Assembly (NCBI RefSeq): GCF_037893015.1
Contig: NC_133658.1
Coordinates: 424,543,890-424,607,889, forward strand
Reading direction: 5' to 3'
Length of the DNA: 64,000 nucleotides
From: Macrotis lagotis
Taxonomy: Eukaryota; Chordata; Mammalia; Peramelemorphia; Peramelidae
The notes beneath the pieces were generated by a model. That model was given only the letters and a program-made list of their open reading frames with translations. It ran no database searches and was not told the origin of the DNA. Positions 1 through 10,304 of this stretch are shown here, piece after piece. The translations under genes were made by a program, and so were the position numbers. Position 1 is the first letter of the stretch. Each line of letters opens with the position of its first letter.

Positions 1-239
1 CATTTTGTTACCAAATATCACCTGCTGGTGCTTGCGGGCATTGATGCACTCTGGTGCCTCACTGATACTGGAGGAACTGAAACCAATTTAAGGCCAAAAC
101 CATATCCAATAGTCCTATTTCCTATCGATCAGACCATGGGATGGAAAAATTCTGGGAAAGGCAAGTGAGTAGGACACACATCAGACCACTCACTGTAATA
201 TGCATAATTGTACAACTCACATTCCCAATCATTTGGTTG
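1..239. other. unassigned left edge
   Basis: I recognise no gene, exon or repeat core here. It abuts a CR1/L3 remnant and may be an eroded upstream part of the same element, but nothing in it proves that. Confidence 0.4.
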
Positions 240-1030
240 ATTGTGTGGTCCTCTTTGATACCAAAAGACTAGTAGTGGGAGATTTCAGTAAAGCATTTGA
301 AAAATTTCTCATGCTATTCTTGAGGATATGATAGAAAGAGAAGTACTGGATTATAGTATAGTTAATCAATTCAAAAGTGTTTGAAAGATTTGACAGAAAT
401 AGTAATGAACAAGGAAATCAGTATTTCTTAAGTATTTACTATATCCTAGGAATTGTGCTAAAGAACTGAGATAAGTCATTGATGGGTTAGAAAGTCTAGT
501 GAAGTGGCCCAGAGATCTGGTACTTTTCAAACTTTTTGTCATTGATTTGTTTAAAGGCATAGAAGATTTATTTGTCGAGTTTGTAAATGACATGGAGTTA
601 GGACAAAAATGTCATACTGCTCTTTAAAGCACTCTACAAATATTATTTCATTTTATTCTCACAATAACTCTGGGAGGAAGATGCTTGAGTTATCCACATT
701 TTAACAGATAAGGAAATTGAGGCAGACAGAAATTCATTACTTTATCCATTATGCTACCTAACTGTATGAATATGACAAAATTGGATTTCAAAGAGATCAT
801 GCTAACACAGAGACCACAAATAATAAAATGAAATTTAATAGGGATAAATAAAGAATTCTAATTGAATTCACAAACACTATCTTCACAAGGGCTAGACAAC
901 AATTTCTGTAAAAAGATTAGGGATGTGTAATAGAATGTCAAATCTATAAGAGTCAATAGTGGCAGCTAGAAAAGTAATTATATATGAAAACTTGGGCTGC
1001 ATTATGAGTGTTCAGAATGAGGAAAATGAG
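240..1030 (+). mobile_element. CR1/L3-type LINE remnant, reverse-transcriptase region, interrupted
   Basis: Plus-strand reading at 281-301 gives DFSKAFE, close to the D-x-x-KAFD motif of CR1/L3 reverse transcriptases. At 580-591 the catalytic F-A-D-D box appears degraded to FVND. Further on, a segment around 828-850 resembles the family's N-K-M-K-F-N-R-D stretch, and one around 990-1005 reads like its 'GC-I' region. Frames are broken by stops, so it is a fossil. A MIR SINE (602-771) splits it, and a short L2-like piece sits near 435-475. No element ends or target duplication could be defined. Confidence 0.75.
602..771 (-). mobile_element. MIR/THER SINE, antisense
   Basis: The antisense core 'acagataaggaaattgaggc' is typical of MIR read backwards. 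It is inserted inside the CR1/L3 remnant, whose homology resumes after it. Confidence 0.7.
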
Positions 1031-1078
1031 ACTCACCATCCAAAATGAAAGACAGTCAACATTCCAAATAAAATATTG

Positions 1079-1243
1079 GTTTGATGGAAAGAACACTGGT
1101 CCTAGGGTCAGGGATCCTGGGTTGAAATCTCCCCTCTAACTCTGGTACAAACATTCCTGAATGGACATCAGTTTCCTCATATGTAAAATGGGGATTAGAT
1201 GACCTCTGAGGTCCTTTCTAGCTTTAAATCTCAGATCCAAAGA
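1079..1243 (+). mobile_element. MIR SINE, sense
   Basis: It keeps the MIR order: head with 'gggatcctgggttgaaatc', middle 'cagtttcctcatatgtaaaa', then 'gacctctgaggtcctttcta' at the 3' end. The element is old and lacks a visible target duplication. Confidence 0.75.
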
Positions 1244-1671
1244 AATTAAAATCAAGAAATGCCTTTGATTCATTCTATTATTTTAAGGTAAATTTTTCCA
1301 CAGGCAAAAGTCCATAAGTAAGATGTTTTAATAGGGCCCACAGGTGTGCTGGGGAGGTGGTGCTTCTAAATAACATGCAAGAACCAGTTGTTAATTTTTC
1401 AACATAAATATTTGCATCAGAAATCAGGAAGGCTTGGTGTGTTGTTTTATTTATTGTCTAGCCTTAAGAAAAATTTAAAATGTGTGTGCATACATCTTCC
1501 CCCCAGAAAGAATGGTTGTTAAACATATACCAACACACCTCTGTATTGCTCTATAAATATTGCATGAGTTCAACAAGAGAACTGTAGAAGTCTCAGAGAA
1601 TGGAATCATAACTGGGAGGTCTGGTGACAATAGGCTAATAATAATAAGCAGGATTTTTTATAGCCCTTTAA
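1244..1671. other. unassigned AT-rich stretch
   Basis: No ORF, repeat core or RNA gene is recognised. Scattered short homopolymers only. Confidence 0.4.
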
Positions 1672-1860
1672 AGTTGCTCAGTGGATAGAGCACTGGGCCT
1701 GGAGTCATTCTTTCTCTTATTTGAACCTCACAATACCATTGGTAGAGTCCCTCTATGGTGGTCCTAAAGCAATAGTTAGAGAAACAATTAGAGGAGATAT
1801 TATAGAGGGGGTTCCTTGTGAGAACTGGATTGGGTCACATGACCTCTAAAGCTCTTGCCT
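1672..1860 (+). mobile_element. degraded tRNA-derived SINE head
   Basis: 'gctcagtggatagagcactg' followed by 'cctggagtca' matches the head of the Mar1/WSINE-type SINEs. The body after about 1710 diverges and may be MIR-like. Confidence 0.55.
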
Positions 1861-1867
1861 CAACTCA

Positions 1868-2085
1868 AGATTTTGTTGTTGTGGTTTTATATGATGCCAT
1901 TTTGGGTTTTCTTGGCAAAAGTACTAGAGTGATTTGTTGTTTCATTTTCCATATCATTTCACAGATGAGGAAACAGAGTTAAGTGATTTGCCCAGGGTCA
2001 CACAGCTAGTTTATGTTGGAAACCAGATATGAACTCCTGGCCTCCTGACTCCAAGGTTGGCACTCTATCCATCATGCCAAGATTC
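1868..2085 (-). mobile_element. Mar1-type CORE-SINE, antisense, near full length
   Basis: Antisense order: the tail 'gggttttcttggcaaaagta', then the CORE 'acagatgaggaaacagagtt', then 'ccagggtcacacagctagtt' and a tRNA-like head ending 'cactctatccatcatgcc'. The tail matches the sense copies at 9777 and 48423. Moderate divergence. Confidence 0.85.
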
Positions 2086-2159
2086 TAAGGTCCAGAGGCC
2101 TGGATAGAAATTCAGAGAATCTGATTTCCAGTTCTGACTCTTCTGGTAACTTATAATCT

Positions 2160-2348
2160 AATCTTGATGAGGCCATCTCTAGTCAGTCTAATGTATATCT
2201 TGCTACTGGAGCCAGATGGCTCTGGAGGAGATGAATGAGGCTGGTGACTTTGCACAGCCCTGCCTCACTGAAATTCAATTCACTTGCAAGTTATGACATC
2301 ATCTTCCTGATGGCATGGTCTTCTTTGAGAAGGCAGGATAAACAATGA
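2160..2348 (+). mobile_element. 3' module of a marsupial SINE
   Basis: 'gccagatggctctggaggag' and 'gcatggtcttctttgagaag' are the long 3' module also seen, shortened, at 15360-15453. The tRNA-derived head is missing or unrecognisable. Confidence 0.7.
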
Positions 2349-2361
2349 AGTAGTATAACCT

Positions 2362-2459
2362 TAAGAAAGTCACTTACTTTTTTATCTCAATTTCCTAATC
2401 TTTATAATATAAAGGTTACTCTTTGATGATCTCTCAAGTCCCTAAATCTGATGATCTCC
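2362..2459 (+). mobile_element. MIR 3' fragment
   Basis: 'ctcaatttcctaatctttat' followed by 'gatctctcaagtccct' is the usual MIR 3' half. Confidence 0.6.
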
Positions 2460-3204
2460 TTTGAAAGAGAACTTTTCTCTCTAGTGTTTCTTGTGAAGTG
2501 AGCCATTACTATTGTAAATGTTAGGTACTCTGGGAATACCTGTGTGATTTCAGTAAAGATGGTCTGGATTCTTCTGAGCACTTCAGATTTGTAGGGAATT
2601 TGGAACTCTGTGGGTGCTCCCCAGAGTTTCCTCTCTCCTTCCAAGGACATGAGCACTCCTTAAGAGTCTTTTTTTCATTCTAGGGGATGGCCCTTTTCTC
2701 TGAGTAATGCGCCCCTGTGACATTAAAGAGGAAACAGAGAAGGGGAGGGAGGACGACCAGCTTATCCACCAATAGCCTGCTCTTTTGGCACAAAAGCACA
2801 TTCTTATCTTTCCATCCCATAATGAGAAGGCAGATGGGAATTGTTGCTTGAACTCCCTGGGCGGGGATATTTGTGTCCAGGGCAGCTGGAAATATTCAGC
2901 CTTCCCCCTCCACTTTACTCACTGGAGAAGTTGCTTGTGGCCGGATTTTTCCCGTGATTTCTTCCCTCTCCAGCCAGGTCCTGCCTGAGACAACTTTTCA
3001 CATGATGTCAGACTATGAAGGGCTCCCTGTGGGTGAGTGCCAAGTTTATATTTACCCTGTGGCCCCCAGGCCTTCCCGGGCTCAGGTTGCAAAGTCTAAC
3101 ACCCATGCTGGCTTGGGGGTCTGAGCAGTGAATTGAAGGGGGACCAAGGTGTCCCAGAAAACAAATGGGCACAGGGGCAAGGAAGCATAGATCCTGCAAG
3201 GTTA

Positions 3205-3208
<4 letters not shown>
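2460..3208. other. single-copy-looking, comparatively GC-rich stretch
   Basis: This has the highest local GC in the left part of the window and no repeat core. Open frames of about 60-85 codons exist on both strands, overlapping one another, so none can be chosen as coding. No start context, splice pair or domain is recognised. Possible uses are a conserved regulatory element or an unrecognised exon; neither is shown. Confidence 0.4.

Positions 3209-3255
<47 letters not shown>
3209..3255 (+). repeat. (TG)n microsatellite, about 23 units
   Basis: Uninterrupted alternating TG. It generates false Cys-Val reading frames. Likely length-polymorphic. Confidence 0.98.
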
Positions 3256-3257
<2 letters not shown>

Positions 3258-3966
3258 TTACAGTTTGTCAGTACAGGGCACTATTCAGGCCCTGGGACTG
3301 TCAATGTCGAGACAGAAGAAGCTGTTTGAACCTGTTCATGAGGGAAATAGGCTGGGTTCTTGGTGGGTCTGATTGGGGTCAGAAGGGGGTTGTTTTATCT
3401 AGGAGGCTGGGAGTGACCTCCTGAGCAAACACTGGCCTCACATTTGGGATGGTAACTTCTCAGAGCCTCCAAACTGTCATCAAAGGAAACTTTGATTTAA
3501 ACCTCTCCCCCGCTGCTAGCTGAGTGGGTACTCTATTTTGAGACTATGTCTACATATTCAAAGGTGAGTAGAGAACTGAGGGCAGTATCAGAATCAATCC
3601 AGCCCCCTCCCCACTTCTGCCTGAAATACTCAGGTAAATGAGACAAACTTGGGGTGGATTTACACTTTGTGTTTGCTTGTTATCTGAATTATTCCAGATA
3701 ATAGCCTCAATTACCTAATTTATCTTTACATGTAAGAATTGGACTATATATTATCTGAAATATCTGAAATAGAGTATATTATCTGAAAGAAAGTATAAAC
3801 TCACATAAGAAAACTTTAAGATTTATATCCAGTTTAAGGACTTTTTTTTTAAATTGGACCTCTTCAATATAAGGGGCTTCCAATTGTGAAATAACCTCTA
3901 TAATGCATATTAGTATCTTTTCTGCACTGTATAGTAAAAGCTCTTTATTTGAAGTCCACAAATTCC
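3256..3966. other. unassigned stretch
   Basis: No repeat core recognised. The part from about 3660 to 3800 is very AT-rich, with repeated 'tatctgaa' words. Confidence 0.4.
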
Positions 3967-4165
3967 TAGGGATGAACAGTTTTTAAAAAGGGGTCCATGA
4001 ACTTGGTGGGAAACTAGTGTATCCTTGTTTCAATATAATTGATTTCCTTTGTAATCCTTTGTATTTTTTCACACATTTGAAAACTTTTTTTTTTCTGAGA
4101 AAGGACCCTTAAATTCAACCAGATTAACAAAGGAGTTCATGAGAGAAATGGTTAAAAATTCCTGA
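3967..4165 (-). mobile_element. hAT-like MITE, copy A, antisense
   Basis: Read on the minus strand it gives 'aggattacaaaggaaatcaa' followed by 'ttatattga', then 'gttcatggacccct'. The same order of blocks occurs in sense at 9575, 12757 and 13600. The ends are only loosely inverted ('aggaatttttaacc' against 'agggatgaacag'). Confidence 0.65.
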
Positions 4166-4224
4166 TTCAGTCTTAAAGATTTGCCTGAGACGGTCCCAAA
4201 CCCAAGTCTTCCCCACTCTGGGAC

Positions 4225-4412
4225 TATTTTCTCTAGCTCATATAGCATGCTAATCCTAAGGGCAAGTCTTGTCTCCTTTTTACAGATGAGGAAACTGTCT
4301 CAGAGAGGCATTCCTCATTCAAGTTGGATGGCTAGCAAGGGCCAGGCCAAGACATGAACCCAGGTCTTCTGACTGCAAGTCCAGTAGCCTTTCCAGTTAC
4401 CATCCTGTCTCG
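4225..4412 (-). mobile_element. MIR/THER SINE, antisense
   Basis: 'ttttacagatgaggaaactg' and 'catgaacccaggtcttctga' mark the CORE and head read backwards. Confidence 0.75.
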
Positions 4413-4429
4413 CAATGACAAGAATTCAT

Positions 4430-4720
4430 GTAATATCATAGAAACCCCTGAAAGGGATGTCACAGAGAAAAAGTAGTCATCCAGCCTCTGATTATATACC
4501 TACATGGTGAGAAGTTCATTAGCTTTCAAGACATCTCAGTCCATTTTTAGACAATTTGATTGTTAGGAAAATTGTCTATATTTTAAGCTGAAAGTTTTTC
4601 CCTGTAACATTCCTGCTTTAATTCTAATTGTGCCTTCTGAAGACAAGAAGAATAAATTAAATCCTTCTACCCTGGGACATCCTTTCAAAGCTCAAAGACA
4701 GCCATCTCCTTTTTTTTAAA
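4430..4720 (-). mobile_element. CR1/L3 LINE 3' end, antisense
   Basis: The order 'gattgttaggaaaattgtc', 'cattcctgctttaattcta' and 'gacagccatctcct' follows the antisense CR1/L3 3' end, also seen better preserved at 14019-14890. No coding frame survives. Confidence 0.65.
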
Positions 4721-4742
4721 GAGTTGTCTCTTTTTTTAAGAA

Positions 4743-4755
4743 CCCCCCCCCCCCC
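4743..4755 (+). repeat. poly(C) tract
   Basis: Thirteen consecutive C, followed after a few A by six more. Potential G-rich structure on the minus strand. Confidence 0.95.
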
Positions 4756-4759
4756 AAAC

Positions 4760-5330
4760 CCCCCAAAAGCATTCAACCAGTGAGTCAGTTCCTAAGGAGA
4801 CACGCTCACCTCAGCCCAGGAGCACTTTAAGAGGTGTTTTCCCTGCCAGCATCCTCCTTTTAGAACGTACAGTAGATACACTTACTACAGCTGTAAGATA
4901 CAGAGTGACAGAGACAGGTTGCTTGTGTTAAGCCCAAGAACAACTACAAAAAACAAACCTAAGCACCAGAACCTCGTGGGCACAGCCAGCCTGCCTTCCC
5001 TCTAGGAACAGATCGATAGCATTGTATTGAGAATGACAACGTTCAGACATGTCCTTTTTTGGTTTTATCTCTCATCGAGCTGACCTAGCAGTGGAGAAAC
5101 TCTCTTGTCTTTTTTTGCAGGAGACTTGGCTCAGGACTCCAGTAGCTCTGGGCTCTTGTTAATAAGCACTATGTTGAGAGGGATATTTCAGGAGTCCTGG
5201 ACAATATTTAGCCTGCATCTGATATGAAGAATGAAATGGATATCAAGTGCGGGCAGCATCATCTACCCTGTCTAGTGGCTCTGAGTTTCTCTGTCCTGTT
5301 TAAACAGGGGGACTAGAGAAGGCGATGGGG
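4760..5330. other. single-copy-looking stretch
   Basis: No repeat core recognised. Higher sequence complexity than its flanks and no long open frame. It could be a conserved noncoding element. That is inference only. Confidence 0.35.
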
Positions 5331-5335
5331 TAGCA

Positions 5336-5530
5336 AACACTATAGTGTAATGTAAAGAACAGTGTCTTAGAAACCAGGAATCCTTTCTACTATTCCTGGT
5401 CCTGCCACAAATTTGCTGCATGATGCTGGGCAAATCACTTTCTATCTCTGGGCCTTGGTTTTCCAGTTAATAAAATGAGATCCCTTCTCACTTGAACACA
5501 CTGTCCCCAAATCTTTGGAGCAGTTTTAAT
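5336..5530 (+). mobile_element. MIR SINE, sense
   Basis: 'gctgggcaaatcactttcta' followed by 'ctgggccttggttttcc' and 'taaaatgagatcccttctca' gives the MIR core and 3' half. Confidence 0.75.
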
Positions 5531-6208
5531 CCAGTTAGTTGGTTTAAAATTGCCCTAAGACTTTTGGGACATCTGGTGTTACATGGTTCTGTGATTCATA
5601 CTGGTTTCTGTTATAGACACATCCTATAAACAGTGAAATTTGTTTATTTTAAAGGGAGAAAGATTACAAAGGACATATATGTCTCAGTTTGTTGTTCTAA
5701 TGCTCATTGGAGGACTCCTTTGGAGGAAAAATAATTGGTTCCTGAGAGGATTATCACATGAAGCATAATTTGTTGCTGAATTCATCTAATTCTTAAAGAG
5801 GGAGTCTTTTCTTTATTGTGGGGCTAGGAAGTTTAAAAAAATTGCTTGTCATATTGATCATTTTATATTCTCTCTCCCAATCATTATGAGCCTTTAAAAC
5901 TGAAGTGCTTTGTCAGTCTGTCAGGAAGAAATGAGGATTTTGAAGCTATAAGCCCAACTGGAGGAAAGGCTACTGAGATTTGCTGAATTGAATAGCACAA
6001 ATAGTGTCATGAGGAAACCAGCACATGTGTAGGTAGAGAGGTCACTTTGAGGTGTAGGCATAAGACAATGTTCACAGAATAATAGAATTCTAGAGTTGGA
6101 AAGGAACGAACAGAAGACATCTTCCTGAAGGACCTGCTTATGTTTATGTCCCTGTGCTGGCCAGATGGGCTACAAAGTGAAATAAGGCACTTTTCCTGAC
6201 TCCTAGTA
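5531..6208. other. mostly unassigned; a short CR1/L3-like piece near 6070-6130
   Basis: 'agaattctagagttggaaag' at about 6084-6103 resembles the start of the CR1/L3 3' region. The rest shows nothing I can name. Confidence 0.4.
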
Positions 6209-6410
6209 GTTTACTAGACAGCTAGGTTGCTCAGTGGATAGAGTACTAGACCTAGAGTCAGGAAGCCTTGAGTCCAATTTGGTCCCATTAGTGGTAAGTC
6301 CCTGGGCAGCTCACTTGTCTCAGTTTCTCAATGTGTAAAATAAGCTGGAGATGGATATGGCAAAGCATAGGATGTGACTGAATGGAATCCTTTTCCATTA
6401 AAACAATGAC
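6209..6410 (+). mobile_element. Mar1-type CORE-SINE, sense
   Basis: tRNA-like head 'gctcagtggatagagtacta', then 'cctagagtcaggaagccttg', and 'cagtttctcaatgtgtaaaa' in the CORE. Internally shortened. Confidence 0.8.
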
Positions 6411-6414
6411 CTTC

Positions 6415-6600
6415 TGTAGCACGAACCCAGTCACGAGCTCTGAGTTCAATTTTGCTTTCAAGTTCTACTACGTCCTGTGGGACCTTGAATTAATCATTCC
6501 ATCTCTGGCTCCCAGTTTCCTTTTGTAAATGAAATGGGTGAACTATAAATGACCTCTGATGCCCCACCCCCAGCTGATGTTCTATGTGCTATGATACTAA
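6415..6600 (+). mobile_element. MIR SINE, sense
   Basis: 'gggaccttgaattaatcatt', 'tcccagtttccttttgtaaa' and 'gacctctgatgcccc' follow MIR order. Confidence 0.65.
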
Positions 6601-7117
6601 ATAGTCATTATAGTCATTTATCTCTGGCATTCTATGGTTGTCATTTATTCTACTACGTTAATAAAAAGGAGAAAAAGCAATTATAGTGTGGTTAACTTTC
6701 CCCTAAAAAGCAAAAGCAACTCTTGAATGATTGATTCAATGACATGAGGACTTTAGATCTGAATGGTTAAATGGTATCTTCTCGGTCAGGTTAGTCATTT
6801 ACATGAACACATTAGACAAAGTAATTTATAGTCCAAATGTTCTAATAAGTACAAATGTTTAAAAAAAACAAAAAAGAGAAATATTTGCATGTTTACCTGT
6901 TGAAGGAACTTAGAAAAAGACTAAGATTTGTTTTTCCCTGTGTGTTTTTTTCTGCTTAGGTTTTTATTTAATGTTGGTCCAAAGGTTATTGAGTGACAGT
7001 CTGAGTGTTTTTTTGAATTCTGAATGGTAGAGAGAATCTGAAAAAAGGAATCTAATGAGAAACAGGTGCAATGCAGAATAAATCAGATCTAGAAGAGAAC
7101 TCAGAGATCCTCTAGTC
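6601..7117. other. unassigned AT-rich stretch
   Basis: Nothing recognised apart from short A and T runs. Confidence 0.4.
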
Positions 7118-7332
7118 CAGTGATTATCAGACTTTTGGTTTCAGGACCCCTCATCATTGTTACAGATTATTGAGGAACCCTCCCCAAGAAGCTTTTACTT
7201 ATGTGGGTTATATCTATTACTATTTGACAGTAATTAGAAAATAAATTCTCTTTATAATAATTTCAACCTCATGGATCCCTTGAAAGGGTTTTGGGGACCT
7301 TTCAGAGGTTCCCCACCCTTTGAGAACCACTG
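7118..7332 (+). mobile_element. hAT-like nonautonomous DNA transposon
   Basis: The ends are imperfect inverted repeats: left 'cagtgattatcagac', right 'gagaaccactg' (reverse complement begins 'cagtggttctcaaa'). The interior 'gcttttacttatgtgggtta' and 'gggttttggggacctttcag' recalls an old mammalian Charlie-type MITE. The 8-bp flanks ('ctctagtc' and 'ttcttgtt') agree at 5 of 8 positions, compatible with an eroded hAT target duplication. There is no transposase. Confidence 0.7.
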
Positions 7333-7534
7333 TTCTTGTTCAAGTCCTGTATTTTAATTTTAAATAGATTAATCCAATTTAAATATGGGTAAATTCAAAT
7401 TTAAATACAAGTAAATATAGCTAAAGAAAAAGAGGCCATGAGATAGAAAATTATTCACCTAGATTACTCCCATAATTAGGAAAGAGTCAGGACTAAAGCC
7501 TAAGTCTTTCTATGCTGAAACTTTTATCCATCAG

Positions 7535-7900
7535 AGAATCAATGTAGTTTAGTAGAAAGAGCCATATCTTGGAAAAAGGAGAACTAGACCTTGATCCCAA
7601 GTTACTATTAATCATGTAATTTATTAGTATTATTATTTACCATGTCATTTTGGTGGTTAACTTTTGTTATTGTGCTTCAGTTTCCTCATCTGTGTAGTGA
7701 GGAAATGCCTTCTCTCCAGTTCAGCTATTCTATGATTCTATGACCTGAATTTAACTCCTAACATTACCATTTTCTAGTTGCAGCATTGAGGAGATCACTT
7801 TGTGCCAGAGCCTCAGGCTTCTTTCTTATCTTGAAAATGAGGATAAGACTACTTTTTAAGTATAAGGAATTGTATGAATATAAATTATTGTTATTATTAA
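7535..7900 (+). mobile_element. two adjacent MIR/THER SINE remnants, sense
   Basis: First: 'tgcttcagtttcctcatctg' near 7675. Second, from about 7745: 'gaggagatcactttgtgcca' and 'ttgaaaatgaggataagact'. Both are worn. Confidence 0.6.
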
Positions 7901-9014
7901 TATTTTATTCCTCTGCTTTCTCTCAACATTTATGTCTTAGAAAGATAGAGGTAAAATGAAAAAAGAGCACTTTATTTGAATTAACTTGACTTAGTGACAT
8001 AATAATGGTGACCCCTTATGAAGAGGTCATAACTCCTCAGCCTCAGTTATCTCTATATTTTAAAGATGACAGCAGTGTACAGTTGTTTAAAAAATATATT
8101 TTAAACCCTAAAAGCACCCTAGAAATGTTGGTTACCAAGTGACATTTTAGCCTAATGTGCTCGTTCATTCCACATCTGTTGCAGAGATGAAAGCTGGTCA
8201 AATTCTTGACAGGAGATTTTAATTTCATGTCACTCATTCTACTAGTAGAAGTGAATGGCATCTAGCCACCCCTGAAGGCTGCCTTTGGTCTCTTTCTCAT
8301 TAGGGAGTATTGATGGTCTGCTTTACTCCACCAGGACCAACTACATAGATTTTCTGTCATTCCTACATGTAGATGAAAGCAAAACATATCAATTATTTAA
8401 ACTCTTCTTCCCTAGTCAAGGAGATTTCCCTTCTGTGGGAGAGAGAAAGGGAGAGAGTTGGAGGGATGCGGTGGTTCGGTCTGACTCCAATTTCTTATCT
8501 GGATGTATAGGAGGTTCTAATGGATGTATAATTTCCTCACTGTCACCTATGATTTACAGTCTCCCCAGGAAGGGACAACATTGAACAAGAATTCTAAAAA
8601 GTTAAAAGGAGAAGGAGGTATGTATGAGTATCTCATCCTATTTGGGCATGAGCTCTAGTGAGCTGTATTGATCTTGATTCTCAATGATGGATCTTAGATG
8701 TCAGTTTTGATTTAGATTGCAGTTGCAAGATGGCAGATCTATGGGGTTCAAATATAGGAAATTCTCCATATTATTTATTGCCTTATCTTTTTTTCCTTTT
8801 TTAGTGAAAAATGATGGTAAAAAAGACTACAATGTCAGAATCTTAAAGCTGGATGGAACCTTACTTACAGGTTGTCCAAATCCCTGTTTTATGAATGAAA
8901 AAGCAAGTGCACAGAAGGGGTTCAAAATCACATAGTGAGTTAGTGACAGCCTGACTAATCTACATCTCTCCAAGCTAGGGATACTTCTGCTATGTAAAGA
9001 TTTTGTTTTCTCTT
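7901..9014. other. mostly unassigned; weak MIR-like antisense piece near 8835-8940
   Basis: A 99-codon open stretch at 8285-8584 starts at a non-ATG codon just after a pyrimidine run and AG, resembling a splice acceptor. Its residues match no family I know, so I do not call it an exon. The MIR-like piece shows 'ctggatggaacctt' and 'ttcaaaatcacatag'. Confidence 0.4.
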
Positions 9015-9150
9015 AAAAAGCAGAACTCATAAAGACTGACAGATTGCTTTCTGTGGGGGGGGGTGGGGGAGGAAAGTAAGATTGGGGGAAAATTGTGAAT
9101 CTCAAATAAGATCTTTAATAAAAATAAATTTTAAAAAAAAAGCAGAACTC
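9015..9150 (+). mobile_element. L1 3'-terminal fragment with perfect target-site duplication
   Basis: The element proper is about 9029-9136: the last hundred or so nucleotides of an L1 3' UTR. It has a G-run, 'agattgggggaaaattgtga', 'ctcaaataagatctttaata' and an A-rich end. The same terminal sequence is on the minus strand at 55568-55660. The 14-nt duplication 'aaaaagcagaactc' lies at 9015-9028 and 9137-9150. It is an extreme 5' truncation with no coding content. Confidence 0.93.
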
Positions 9151-9339
9151 CCTGGAAAGAAGTATTAGTAGCAAAAATGTTAACAGAACTATAATGCCCT
9201 ATACACTGAATGGAATCCTCCCCTGAGACTTATTTAAATCAGAGTAGAACAGAGAGAAAAGCAGGAAAAGAGAGCTACTGTTGGAAGGAAAGTGTAAAAT
9301 AGGGAAATTGGAGGTACTAAAGATGACTGTAGAGGATGG

Positions 9340-9480
9340 TAGATTTAGAGTTGTAGGAGACCTTAGGGGTTATGTACTTCAATCCCTTCATTTTACAGTT
9401 AAAAAAACAATTATTTGAATTATTTGAATCCTAAGAAGGTAATACATGAAATAGTTGGGAGTATTATCTGATCCTTTAGC
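9340..9480 (-). mobile_element. MIR-like SINE fragment, antisense
   Basis: 'tagagttgtaggagacctta' and 'cccttcattttacag' are the usual antisense start. The rest is eroded. Confidence 0.55.
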
Positions 9481-9574
9481 AACCCTAAGTTATTCTTTCT
9501 CTGCATTAGGCTGAGGAGAAAGGGAGTTGGAGTTCTGCTCTCACATGCTAGGTAAGTCTTTAGACATCAAGGAC

Positions 9575-9755
9575 AAGGGTTCTTCAACTTTTTGTTGTTG
9601 TGGACCCCTTTGGCAGTGTGATAAAGTCTATGATCTCCTTCTCAGAATAAAGTTTTTAAATTCACAAGGTAAAAATACACAGGATTACACAGTAAGCCAA
9701 TTATATTGAATTACAGCTATCAAAATATTTTTCTAAAAACAAGTTCGTAGTACTC
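9575..9755 (+). mobile_element. hAT-like MITE, copy B, sense
   Basis: Best preserved of four copies: 'gtggacccctttggcagtgt', 'cttctcagaataaagttttt', 'gccaattatattgaattaca', then 'aaacaagttcgtag'. The left edge is near 'agggttcttcaac'. There is no open frame of note. Confidence 0.7.
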
Positions 9756-9776
9756 AGGGTTATTTCTCATCCATGG

Positions 9777-10030
9777 GAAGATGAGCAACTAGGTGGTATA
9801 GTAATAGAGTACCAGATCTGGAGTCAGGAGGACCTGAGTTCAAATCTAGACTCAGACACTTACTAGCTCTGTGACCATGAGCAAATCATTGAATACTGTT
9901 TGCTTCAGTTTCCTCATCTGGAAAATGAACTGGAGAAGAAAACAGCAAAGTATTCCAGTATCTTTGCTAAAAATAATCCCAAATGGATTCTCAAAGAGTT
10001 GGACACAATAAAAGTGACTAAACAACAAAT
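9777..10030 (+). mobile_element. Mar1-type CORE-SINE, sense, full length
   Basis: Head 'caactaggtggtatagtaat', B-box region 'gagttcaaatc', CORE 'cttcagtttcctcatctgga', and tail 'caaagagttggacacaataa' ending 'aacaacaaat'. The tail resembles the RTE 3' end at 58105-58370 read in sense. Confidence 0.88.
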
Positions 10031-10227
10031 GGGAAAATGGAGTGTGCCAGGGGTCTTGTCCAAAGTCACACAAGTTGTGAGTAAGAAGAACTAGGATACT
10101 CCATCCAGGATTTCTGACATCAAAGCCCATGCTTCATCAAGCTACCTGTCTCCCACAAATTTGTATTTATTTATCTGCTTGCCCAGTATCTAGAACAATG
10201 TGGAAACTAGGGGCCAGGACACATAAA

Positions 10228-10304
10228 TATCAGTGGAAGAAACTGGGAAGGTTTAGGCTGAAGAAGAAAAGACTTAGGAAAGGCATGATCCATATCTTCA
10301 AATA
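10228..10304 (+). mobile_element. short CR1/L3 fragment, sense
   Basis: 'tttaggctgaagaagaaaag' followed by 'catgatccatatcttcaaat' matches the CR1/L3 3' region, also present at 24950. Confidence 0.55.

Noticed and set aside
8285..8584. 99-codon frame preceded by an acceptor-like pyrimidine run
   Set aside because: The start is not ATG, no donor site or partner exon is evident, and the residues match nothing I recognise.
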